DNA of 64,000 bases, from positions 1 to 64,000 of the forward strand of contig CAIQWD010000041.1 of assembly GCA_903875445.1 (NCBI GenBank), given 5' to 3'. A program made the translations under genes and the position numbers. The notes below the pieces were generated by a model. The model worked only from the letters and a program-made list of their open reading frames with translations. It was not told the origin of the DNA and searched no databases. Positions 9,096 through 16,696 of this stretch are shown one piece after another. The stretch comes from an uncultured delta proteobacterium. GTDB taxonomy: Bacteria > Desulfobacterota > Desulfobulbia > Desulfobulbales > Desulfocapsaceae. Positions within the stretch are counted from its first letter, which is position 1; the number at the start of each line of letters is the position of its first letter.

Positions 9096-9503
9096 AAATA
9101 TGGAAACCACCCCTGTAACTGTGCATGCCATCAACGGTACTAAACAGAATTATTTAATACTGTTGAACATATGAAGCAGATCGAAAATGTCCGCCACCCA
9201 TGGACACCGGCATCATCAAGATCAACTTCGAGGCCGACGCCAATTGTATGTGCCTATCTTTTATACGCTTTTTGCCGATGTGCGGCAATGGTGGCAAAGG
9301 ATGCATGTGTTTTCAGGCTGAGGTCACCGAGGTTGTTTCCCTCTTGTTTCCTCTGCCGATGTTGACAACAAACACTACACCGCTTAGCTTCTTTTGTGGG
9401 TTTCTCGATTGATTTTGCCAAGAAACCCGCCAATATTATACTGTTATTCAAGATTAACTTCTCGGCGGGTACAGGTGCCAACTGAGAGTAAAGGAGATAC
9501 GTA
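9096..9503. other. Gene-poor stretch with an RND pump fragment
   Basis: No intact gene is supported. It holds the RND-like fragment at 9194-9244 and, near the right end, an imperfect inverted pair (ACCCGCC near 9425 and GGCGGGT near 9466) that could be a weak terminator or leader hairpin for the small gene at 9504. I found no match to a known riboswitch. Confidence 0.5.
9194..9244 (+). pseudogene. Internal fragment of an RND efflux permease
   Basis: This stretch encodes PPMDTGIIKINFEADAN in one frame. The intact RND pump at 50825-53917 contains DLMPPMDTGIIKAHVRFSAN at the corresponding porter-domain position, which supports the assignment. The frame is not open on either side and no start is present. 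Together with the 6567 remnant it suggests a decayed RND gene now replaced by tunR/TSUP. Confidence 0.55.
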
Positions 9504-9716
9504 ATGGCTTATACATGTCAGAATTGTGGTTCGTCGGCAGAGGAGCCCAGCAACCTCTGCAATCCGGCCCTTGAAGAGAGCGGGAGCAAATTTTGCGGTG
9601 CCCCGGCAAGTCAGGTTTGCAATGGAAAACTTGGGGAAATGAAATACTCATGCGATGCATGCGGCAGTGTTTCAGCAGATGCCGACCGCCTTTGTAGTCC
9701 CAGTCAAATCAGATAA
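9504..9716 (+). CDS. Small cysteine-rich zinc-ribbon-like protein
   Basis: 70 residues with two similar CxxC-containing halves: YTCQNCGSSAEEPSNLCNP with KFCG, and YSCDACGSVSADADRLCSPS. Spacing suggests one or two zinc (or FeS) knuckles. There is no signal peptide or membrane segment. AAAGGAGAT 6 nt before ATG 9504 gives a strong start. I recognise the pattern as that of uncharacterised small proteins of Geobacter- and Desulfobulbus-like bacteria, but no function is known to me. It is monocistronic and is followed by a strong hairpin at 9764. Confidence 0.7.
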   Translation: MAYTCQNCGSSAEEPSNLCNPALEESGSKFCGAPASQVCNGKLGEMKYSCDACGSVSADADRLCSPSQIR

Positions 9717-9763
9717 CATCAACTTAAAGAACCGTTTTTCTTAACGGCCTGACCCCGATAAAC

Positions 9764-9807
9764 GGGATGCTTGCCGATACCCGAGAGAGGGTAGCAGCAA
9801 GCATCCC
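9764..9807. terminator. Long hairpin between convergent genes, likely bidirectional terminator
   Basis: Perfect 11-bp arms GGGATGCTTGC (9764-9774) and GCAAGCATCCC (9797-9807) enclose an inner TACCC/GGGTA pair. It sits between the 3' ends of the zinc-ribbon gene (plus) and the carboxylase gene (minus). Only short T runs follow, so termination rather than another RNA role is an inference. Confidence 0.6.
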
Positions 9808-9859
9808 TTCGTTGGGCATCGGTCATCTGCCGAAGGGTATCGACAGTAACTGCCCAGCC

Positions 9860-11872
9860 TCAATCATTTTTAAAATGCACCAGAACCGTCCCCGTCTCGA
9901 CCGCATCCCCCGGCTGCACACAGACCGATTCAATCACCCCGTCACCTAAGGCGGACACGGCACTTTCCATCTTCATCGATTCAAGAATGACCAGCTCTTG
10001 CCCGCGAAAGACCCGTTCTCCCTCCTTCACCTTGACGGCCACCACCAGGCCGGGCATCGGGCAATCGAGAACATTGCCGCCCAGTCGCTCGGTCGGCGGC
10101 GGCATATGGCCGGCCAGCTGCCATTCTCGGGGGTTGTAGATCTCGAAGGTGCCGGACACCCCGCAATGTGCCGCCTCAATGAAGTTACCGCTGTATTTCA
10201 GCCGGAAAAAGGCATCCTGACCGTTGATGGAGAGCTTCAACCGCCGCCGATAAAATTCCATCGGCGGGGTTATGACCTGATAGGCAACATTGTTGACCAG
10301 CACCTGCCACTGCAGATCGCCGCCCTTTTTTTCCAGGCGGATATGAAAGATGTGTTCTTCATGCTTGGTCACATATTCGAAATCTTCCCTGGCCGGTACG
10401 GCGACTCCAACCCGTGATTTCAGTGGCCTGAGCGAATCCTGCAGAAGGTTTTCGCGCAGGTGATAAATAAGGGTTGTGGCGGTGGCCATGCCATGCAGCA
10501 CCTCCTGCGGTGCGGCAAGCTTCATGTCCGGGTCGAGGAGATGGGTGGGAATGAAGTCGGTCGACAGCTCGCCGCGGACGAATACCGGGTGGGTGAGAAT
10601 CTGATTGGCGAAATCGATATTGGTGGAGATACCTTCAATATGATAGCCGTTCAAGGCCTGCACCATCTTGCGGCGGGCCGCCTCGCGGTTCTCACCCCAG
10701 GTGATGACCTTGGCCAGCATTGGATCGTAGTAGACACTCACCGTGCTGCCGGCATCGACGCCGGAATCGACCCGCAGGTCTTTGCCGCGGGGCTCGGCAT
10801 AGCGGGTGATGAGACCAACGGAAGGAGCAAAACCGCGCCTCGGGTCTTCGGCGCAGATACGAACCTCCATGGCCCAGCCCGAGAGCGTAACCTGCTCCTG
10901 GGTGAAGGGCAGCCTATGGCCGAAGGCAATGCGCAGCTGGTGCTCGACCAGATCAATGCCGTTGACCAGTTCGGTAACCGGATGCTCGACCTGCAGGCGG
11001 GTGTTCATTTCGAGGAAAAAGAAATCGCCCCGTTCATCGACAATGAATTCGACCGTTCCGGCGTTGACATAGCCGGCCGTCTTCGCAAGCTCGCAGGCGA
11101 GCGCCCCCATTTTGGCCCGGAGTGCCGGATCTAGGGCACAGGAGGGCGACTCCTCGATGATCTTCTGGTAGCGCCTCTGGATGGAGCATTCCCGCTCGCC
11201 GAGATGCACCACATTGCCGTGCCGGTCGGCGAGGATCTGAATTTCGATATGGCGCGGTTTCTTGATATAGCGTTCGACAAAAATGCGGGCGTCGCCAAAA
11301 GATTTTTGCGTTTCCTGCTGGCAGAGAGCCAGCGCCGAGGCCATTTCCTCGGGGCGATCTACCGCTCGCATACCCTTGCCGCCGCCACCGGCAGCCGGTT
11401 TCAGGAGCACCGGATAGCCGACCGTATCGGCCGCCGCAACCGCCTCTTCGTAGGTGGCTACCGGTTCGACGATTCCGGGGACGACCGGCATCCGGGCCTT
11501 GCCGGCCAGTTTTTTGGCGGCGATCTTGTCACCCATGGCGGCAATCACCGAAGCCGGCGGGCCGATAAAGGTCAGGCCTGCCGCCGTAGTTTTCTCGGCA
11601 AATTCGGCATTCTCCGAGAGAAATCCGTATCCCGGATGAATCGCCTGACAGCCGGTTGCCAGAGCGGCAGCGATGATTTTATCCATGTGGAGATACGACT
11701 CGACAGGCCTTGCCCCGCCGAGGAGAACCGCCTCGTCGGCCTCTTTCACATGGATGCTCCGGAAATCGGGCTCGGAATAGACGGCAACACTGCGGATACC
11801 CATGGACTTGCAGGTGCGGAGGATGCGAACGGCAATTTCACCGCGATTGGCGATCAGGATTTTTTCAAACAT
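9860..11872 (-). CDS. pccA: Acyl-CoA carboxylase alpha subunit (biotin carboxylase plus biotin carrier), propionyl-CoA type
   Basis: 670 residues. The biotin carboxylase N-domain begins KILIANRGEIAVRI, followed by the ATP-grasp (PAAGGGGKGMRAV near 165 and EMNTRLQVEHPVTE near 290) and the C-domain. The C-terminal BCCP domain has the biotinylation site in LESMKMESAV, Lys about 634. It carboxylates biotin with ATP and bicarbonate for the partner transferase encoded just upstream at 11881-13434. The two genes are coupled: the partner's stop overlaps a GTG at 11884 and ATG 11872 follows. I chose 11872 because the family starts at MFEKIL. The length and BCCP fusion fit propionyl- or methylcrotonyl-CoA carboxylase rather than AccC alone. 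The pathway is probably propionate or branched/odd-chain metabolism. Confidence 0.9.
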   Translation of the reverse strand: MFEKILIANRGEIAVRILRTCKSMGIRSVAVYSEPDFRSIHVKEADEAVLLGGARPVESYLHMDKIIAAALATGCQAIHPGYGFLSENAEFAEKTTAAGLTFIGPPASVIAAMGDKIAAKKLAGKARMPVVPGIVEPVATYEEAVAAADTVGYPVLLKPAAGGGGKGMRAVDRPEEMASALALCQQETQKSFGDARIFVERYIKKPRHIEIQILADRHGNVVHLGERECSIQRRYQKIIEESPSCALDPALRAKMGALACELAKTAGYVNAGTVEFIVDERGDFFFLEMNTRLQVEHPVTELVNGIDLVEHQLRIAFGHRLPFTQEQVTLSGWAMEVRICAEDPRRGFAPSVGLITRYAEPRGKDLRVDSGVDAGSTVSVYYDPMLAKVITWGENREAARRKMVQALNGYHIEGISTNIDFANQILTHPVFVRGELSTDFIPTHLLDPDMKLAAPQEVLHGMATATTLIYHLRENLLQDSLRPLKSRVGVAVPAREDFEYVTKHEEHIFHIRLEKKGGDLQWQVLVNNVAYQVITPPMEFYRRRLKLSINGQDAFFRLKYSGNFIEAAHCGVSGTFEIYNPREWQLAGHMPPPTERLGGNVLDCPMPGLVVAVKVKEGERVFRGQELVILESMKMESAVSALGDGVIESVCVQPGDAVETGTVLVHFKND

Positions 11873-11880
11873 TGGAGGCC

Positions 11881-13434
11881 TCACAGTGGGATATTGCCGT
11901 GTTTGCGGTCAGGGCGGCTGCTTTTTTTGCTCTCGAGAAACTGCAGGGTGCGGATGAGCCGGTGCCTGGTGTCGCGAGGGAAGATGACGTCGTCGATGTA
12001 GCCCCGCTTGGCGGCGAGAAAGGGGTTCATAAAATGTTTGCGGTAGCTGTCCATCTTTTCATTCAGCATGGCGTCCGGATCGTCGGCGCGATCGATTTCC
12101 CGACGATGGATCACCTCGGTGGCGCCGCGTGCGCCCATGACCGCGATCTCGGCGGTTGGCCAGGCGTAGTTGATGTCGCAGTGGATGTGCTTCGAGTTCA
12201 TCACCACATAGGCGCCGCCGTAGGCCTTGCGGACAATAACGGTAATCCGCGGCACGGTGGCCTCGCTGAAGGCATAGAGCAGCTTGGCGCCGTGACGGAT
12301 GATGCCGCCGTGCTCCTGCTCAGGGCCCGGCATGAACCCCGGTACGTCCACCAGGCAGACGAGGGGGATGTTGAAGGCGTCGCAGAAGCGGACGAAGCGT
12401 GCCGCCTTGAACGAGGCATTGTTATCGAGCGCCCCGGCCAGGACCGCCGGCTGATTGGCGACAAGGCCGATGGTTTGTCCGCCGAGACGGCCGAGGCCGC
12501 AGATGATGTTGCCGGCGAAATCGGAGTGTACCTCAAGAAACTCGGCGCCGTCGAGGATGCTGTAGATGAGCACGTTCATGTCGTAGCTCTGGTTGGGATT
12601 GGGCGGCACCAGATAGTCGAGGGTCGGATCGATGCGGTCCGGCGGGTCGTTGAGATCGAGGATGGGGGCCTTCTGCCGGTTATTCGAGGGTAGATAGTTG
12701 ATCAGTTGCCGCACCGCCCTGAGGCAGAGGATATCGTTCGGGTAAACGAACTGAGCAACGCCGCTTTTCTCGGAATGCACCCCGGCTCCGCCCAATTCCT
12801 CGGCGGTGATATCCTTGTGAATGACGGTCTTCACCACATTCGGGCCGGTGACGAACATGTGCGAGGTCCGCTCCACCATGAAGACGAAATCGGTGATCGA
12901 GGGGCTGTACACCGCCCCGCCGGCACAGGGCCCCATGACGCAGGAGATTTGCGGGATGACGCCGCTCGCGTAGACGTTGCGATGAAAGATTTCGCCGTAG
13001 GCGGCCAGGGCATCGACGCCTTCCTGGATGCGCGCCCCGCCGGAGTCGTTGAGGCCGATGATCGGTGACCCGACCTGATAGGCCAGATCCATCACCTTGC
13101 AGATTTTTTGGGAATGGCCCTCGCCAAGAGAACCGCCGATGACGGTGAAGTCCTGGCTGAAGACAAAGACCTCCCGACCGTTGATGGTGCCGTGGCCGGT
13201 GATGACGCCATCGCCGGGGTGGGTTTCGCCACTCGCGACCGAGGCGCCGCGGCCTACCTTGAGGATGTCGATCTCTTCGAAGGAACCTTCGTCAAGCAAG
13301 AGGTGAATGCGTTCCCTGGCGGTGAGTTTTCCTCTCTGGTGCTGAACGTCTATGCGCTTCGTCCCGCCTCCGGCGAGGGCCTGAGTGCGCAATTCGAAGA
13401 GTTCGAGAATGTTGTTGTGCATGATTTCAACCAT
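11881..13434 (-). CDS. pccB: Acyl-CoA carboxylase beta subunit (carboxyltransferase), propionyl-CoA type
   Basis: 517 residues with the two crotonase-like carboxyltransferase halves. The N-half has [30 protein letters not shown] and [13 protein letters not shown], which forms an oxyanion hole; the C-half has [28 protein letters not shown] and [14 protein letters not shown]. It transfers carboxyl from biotin to an acyl-CoA. The segment GGAVYSP and overall length match PccB/MmdA-type enzymes; a role as methylmalonyl-CoA decarboxylase alpha subunit is less likely because a full biotin carboxylase follows. AAGGAG 6 nt before ATG 13434 sets the start. It forms an operon with the downstream pccA gene. 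Confidence 0.9.
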   Translation of the reverse strand: MVEIMHNNILELFELRTQALAGGGTKRIDVQHQRGKLTARERIHLLLDEGSFEEIDILKVGRGASVASGETHPGDGVITGHGTINGREVFVFSQDFTVIGGSLGEGHSQKICKVMDLAYQVGSPIIGLNDSGGARIQEGVDALAAYGEIFHRNVYASGVIPQISCVMGPCAGGAVYSPSITDFVFMVERTSHMFVTGPNVVKTVIHKDITAEELGGAGVHSEKSGVAQFVYPNDILCLRAVRQLINYLPSNNRQKAPILDLNDPPDRIDPTLDYLVPPNPNQSYDMNVLIYSILDGAEFLEVHSDFAGNIICGLGRLGGQTIGLVANQPAVLAGALDNNASFKAARFVRFCDAFNIPLVCLVDVPGFMPGPEQEHGGIIRHGAKLLYAFSEATVPRITVIVRKAYGGAYVVMNSKHIHCDINYAWPTAEIAVMGARGATEVIHRREIDRADDPDAMLNEKMDSYRKHFMNPFLAAKRGYIDDVIFPRDTRHRLIRTLQFLESKKSSRPDRKHGNIPL

Positions 13435-13650
13435 GAACTTCTCCTTGAGTAAAAACGATGAAGGATTCGGAACCTTACGGCATTGTAACCTTGTTACTTC
13501 ATATAGAAGGAAAAATGATAGCCTGTATCAACAATTTTGCAAATGGTAAATCGAAAGGGGAGAGAGTAATAGTTGTGCGCGGGGTGCTCTTAGTTCCAAG
13601 GTAACTGTTCCCGAATTCGTCCCGGAATCGGTGATTGCAAACTGACCTCG

Positions 13651-14064
13651 TTATTTTGATTCGTCCGTCCAATTTTCAATCTTAAGCTTTGGGACTCTTT
13701 TGAAATGCTTTTCATTATTTGTGACTAGTATCATTTTTTGACTTCTAGTATGAGCTGCGATCATCATGTCCATTGATCCTATCATGTTTCCTTCTACCCG
13801 AAGAAAAGCCCTGATATTTCCGTAATGTTCAGCTGCTTCTTTGTCCCAAGCCATAATACTCAGGTGTCGAACAAAATCATCTACTAGAGGTCGGTTTATT
13901 TTTTTTGATGATGAATGCTCAACACCATAAATCAATTCGGCATAAGTAATCACGGAGATATGAAGCTGGCCCATTTCCAACTCCTCAAAACGCTCAAACA
14001 CCTTCAAGGGTTTTTCTCGGATGATATAACTACAAATATCAGTATCAAGCATGTAGCAAATCAT
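13651..14064 (-). CDS. vapC: VapC-type PIN-domain toxin
   Basis: 137-residue PIN-fold ribonuclease. The conserved acidic residues are in MLDTDICSYI (Asp7, Asp9), TYAELIYGVE (Glu) and GSMDMMIAAHT (Asp), followed by the typical LVTNNEKHFKRVPKLKIENW. VapC toxins cleave tRNA or rRNA when freed from VapB. The start overlaps the antitoxin stop by 4 nt (ATGA), a normal vapBC arrangement. The region is AT-richer than its flanks, which suggests horizontal acquisition. Confidence 0.9.
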   Translation of the reverse strand: MICYMLDTDICSYIIREKPLKVFERFEELEMGQLHISVITYAELIYGVEHSSSKKINRPLVDDFVRHLSIMAWDKEAAEHYGNIRAFLRVEGNMIGSMDMMIAAHTRSQKMILVTNNEKHFKRVPKLKIENWTDESK

Positions 14065-14291
14065 TTAAAAATGTCCCTCTCTTCCAAATCCAATTGCTCT
14101 CTTTCCGCCATAAAATCAGATGTCGGCTTCTTATCGGAAAAAAAGAATTCCTTCCAAGAGTCTGGTTTTTCCGATAAAATTACATTTTGGCCTTCTTTAT
14201 GAATATATACCTCTTTGCCTTTGAATCGAAATTCCTTGGGTAGGCGAACTGCCTGACTGCGTCCATTTTGAAATATTTTTGCTTTTTCCAT
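14061..14291 (-). CDS. vapB: VapB-type antitoxin, AbrB/MazE swapped-hairpin fold
   Basis: 76 residues. The N-terminus (AKIFQNGRSQAVRLPKEFRF) is the AbrB-like DNA-binding motif, and the C-terminal tail (about 45-76, DSWKEFFFSDK and onward) would wrap the toxin. AGAGGTGAG precedes ATG 14291. A nested inverted repeat lies directly upstream and is the likely autoregulatory operator. Confidence 0.88.
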   Translation of the reverse strand: MEKAKIFQNGRSQAVRLPKEFRFKGKEVYIHKEGQNVILSEKPDSWKEFFFSDKKPTSDFMAEREQLDLEERDIFK

Positions 14292-14319
14292 TTTCGCTCA
14301 CCTCTTAACGATACGCAAT

Positions 14320-14374
14320 TTGATATACGACATGATATATACCGTATGGTAATATATACCTTGGCATATATCAA
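14320..14374. promoter_or_regulatory. Inverted repeats upstream of vapBC, probable operator
   Basis: TTGATATA (14320-14327) and TATATCAA (14367-14374) are perfect 8-bp inverted arms. A second symmetric pair around TACCGTATGGTA lies between them. The position just upstream of vapB fits autoregulation by a VapBC complex. Confidence 0.55.
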
Positions 14375-14411
14375 GGAGTTTTCGCTGAGCATCTTGGCGA
14401 TCCATTCGCCG

Positions 14412-16349
14412 CTATATCTCTACATGGTTGCCTAACTCGATAACCCGGTCCGGCGGCAAACCGAAGAATGACGAGGCATTCCAGGCGTTGCGAGACATGA
14501 AGATAAAAAGCATTTTCCGCCATTGGGCCATCGGTGCCGAACCGCTGGCCAGGAGATTTTCCCGGCCAAGGAAGAAGGAGGTGGAGTAGATATCGACCGG
14601 CAGCCCTTTTTTATGCAGCAGTTCGATAATTTTCGCCATATCCGGCGATTCCATAAAACCATAACTGGCAGTGATGCGATACAGTCCCTGGCCGAGGTCG
14701 TCGAGAGTTACCCGATCCTCCGGGGCGACTGTAGGCGTTTCCGCCGAGAGCACCGACAGCAGCAACACCCTTTCATGCAGCGCCTCATTGTGTTTCAGAT
14801 GATGCACCAGGGTATGGGGAATACCATCCGGGGCGATGGACATAAAGACTGCGGTTCCCGAGGTCCGTGCCGGACTGTGCTCGGCCAGATCCTGCAAGAA
14901 CACATCGGTCGGCATGCGCATTAAGCTGTAATGTTTGGCCAAGAGCGCCCGGCCATCACGCCAGGTGATCATGCTGGTTGAGACGAAGGTGGCGATTAAG
15001 ATCGTAATCCAGCCGCCGTCCACCACCTTCAACATATTTGCCCCGAGAAAGGCCCCGTCAAACGACAGGAAGAGAGCGAGCAGGGAAAGGCTCTGCCACA
15101 ACGGCCAGCGCCATTTATAGCGGGTGATCTGGAAATAGAGGAGTGAGGTAATGGTCATCGTGCCGGTCACGGCAAAACCATAGGCGTCGGCCAGTCTGCT
15201 CGACTCACGAAAGACCAGGACCAGGGTCAGACAGACGAGCATGACTATCCAGTTGACGGTAGGCATGTATATCTGGCCTTTGGCATGTTGCGAGGTGTGA
15301 ATGATACGCATACGCGGGGTAAAACCCAGCTGAATAGCCTGCTGGGTAAGCGAATATACCCCGGAGATCAAGGCCTGGGAGGCAATAATCGTCGAAATGG
15401 TCGCGAGTCCCACCAGAGGAATGAGCAGTGACTTTGGCGCCAAGGCATAGAAAGGGTTGACACCGGCGATAGTCGGGTCGTGGAGGAGCAGGGCGCATTG
15501 GCCGAAATAATTGAGGGTCAGTCCAGGTAAAACCACGCAGTACCAGGTGACCCTGATCGGCAAACGGCCAAAATGGCCCATGTCGGCGTACAGGGCCTCG
15601 CAGCCGGTGATGCAGAGAACCACCGAGGCAAGGGAGACAATGCCGTGCAGATGATTGATGGCAAAAAAATTGAGGGCGTACAGGGGATTGGCGGCGGCAA
15701 GGATTTCCGGATGTCCGAAGATGGCGCGTAGTCCAAGAATTCCCAGGGTAGTAAACCAGATAACCATTATCGGCCCGAAAAGCTTGCCGATGAAGGAGGT
15801 TCCAAAGCGCTGTATGGCAAAGAGGCTGATGAGGATCAGACAGGTTATAGGCATCACATAATCGACAGCGGCATCGGTGACCATATTCAGACCTTCGATG
15901 GCGGAAAGTACCGAGATGGCAGGGGTGATAACCCCATCGCCGTAGAGAAGGGCTGCTCCGACAGCCGCCAGGAAGGTGAGGACGGCCCATTTCTGCTTGT
16001 GCCTTTGCAGCTTACCGCGCAAGGTGGCCAACAGGGAGAAGGTGCCACCCTCGCCCTTGTTATCGGCACGCAGGACAAAGGTGACGAATTTAACGCTGAC
16101 CACCATGATCAGTGACCAGAACACCATCGACATGATCCCGAGGACGTTGTCGGGAGTTGTGGCCATCCCGTGAATCCCGGAGAAGCATTCCTTAATGGTG
16201 TACAGCGGACTGGTACCGATGTCCCCGTAAATGATACCCAGGGCCGCGAGAGAAAGGCTGGAAATTCCCGGTTTGGCGGAGGTCGTGACGGGTGCGGCAA
16301 CTACGGTCGGTTGGGGAGGCGCCCCAGGGGTGGAACGAAAAAATGACAT
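14412..16349 (-). CDS. kup: Kup-family potassium uptake transporter
   Basis: 645 residues. Twelve membrane helices occupy about 1-450, with the Kup signature LAALGIIYGDIGTSPLYTIKE near the N-terminus and GEGGTFSLLATLRGK near residue 95. A cytoplasmic C-terminal domain ends LPPDRVIELGNHVEI. It imports potassium, probably with protons. Start 16349 (MSFFRSTPG) is preferred over 16388 because the latter ATG falls in the expression platform of the upstream riboswitch, and GGAG precedes 16349. The gene is transcribed behind a c-di-AMP-type riboswitch, so expression should fall when c-di-AMP, the signal of high potassium in other bacteria, is high. Confidence 0.93.
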   Translation of the reverse strand: MSFFRSTPGAPPQPTVVAAPVTTSAKPGISSLSLAALGIIYGDIGTSPLYTIKECFSGIHGMATTPDNVLGIMSMVFWSLIMVVSVKFVTFVLRADNKGEGGTFSLLATLRGKLQRHKQKWAVLTFLAAVGAALLYGDGVITPAISVLSAIEGLNMVTDAAVDYVMPITCLILISLFAIQRFGTSFIGKLFGPIMVIWFTTLGILGLRAIFGHPEILAAANPLYALNFFAINHLHGIVSLASVVLCITGCEALYADMGHFGRLPIRVTWYCVVLPGLTLNYFGQCALLLHDPTIAGVNPFYALAPKSLLIPLVGLATISTIIASQALISGVYSLTQQAIQLGFTPRMRIIHTSQHAKGQIYMPTVNWIVMLVCLTLVLVFRESSRLADAYGFAVTGTMTITSLLYFQITRYKWRWPLWQSLSLLALFLSFDGAFLGANMLKVVDGGWITILIATFVSTSMITWRDGRALLAKHYSLMRMPTDVFLQDLAEHSPARTSGTAVFMSIAPDGIPHTLVHHLKHNEALHERVLLLSVLSAETPTVAPEDRVTLDDLGQGLYRITASYGFMESPDMAKIIELLHKKGLPVDIYSTSFFLGRENLLASGSAPMAQWRKMLFIFMSRNAWNASSFFGLPPDRVIELGNHVEI

Positions 16350-16407
16350 GACACAACTCCGGTTTGACGGTGGCAGGAAAGCCTCCATTCTGCAGAGTAT
16401 GCTTTCC

Positions 16408-16542
16408 CTTCGATGCTTACGAGGTTAGCTGACGGGCTTGGGCCGAAGAGTTTTCCCTACGCCGGTTGACCGGCGATACGCCCCGTGATGCGTGTGGTTC
16501 CCCCGCTCCCTTCTGTTCGGAAGGGACTCAGCAGTTGCTTGA
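16408..16542 (-). ncRNA. ydaO/yuaA-type c-di-AMP riboswitch upstream of kup
   Basis: Read on the minus strand, the region contains the ordered conserved blocks of the ydaO motif: GCTGAGTCCC, a short hairpin (CCCTTCC/GAAGGG), GCGGGGGAACC, GGGGCGTATC, a GCCGG/CCGGC stem, GTAGGG, and AGCCCGTCAGCTAACCTCG. The last block, with its invariant G-[AT]-C-A-G-C-T-A-A-C, is the clearest signature. A GGAAAGC/GCTTTCC hairpin follows within 40 nt and could be the switching platform. It lies 60-190 nt upstream of the kup start in the same orientation, the classic genomic context. Confidence 0.85.
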
Positions 16543-16696
16543 ACGTATGTTTTCACTCTCTTTGTTGCTAGAGAGGATGAATCTACCTATACAAAGCTCT
16601 GCAACTTACCACTTGTGCAGGAAAATTAAAAGAGGAGTCTCCCGGGAAAAGAGGGGAACGAATGAGACAAGGAACACGTTATTTGGCAATGACGCC
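16543..16696. other. Spacer between hybrid kinase 3' end and kup leader
   Basis: No gene seen. It should contain the promoter of the kup leader on the minus strand; I could not identify convincing boxes. Confidence 0.4.

Noticed and set aside
9420-9503. Riboswitch-like look (GGGTACAGGTGCC, CTGAGAG) before the small zinc-ribbon gene
   Set aside because: It resembles fragments of TPP or glycine motifs, but the remaining conserved blocks are missing.
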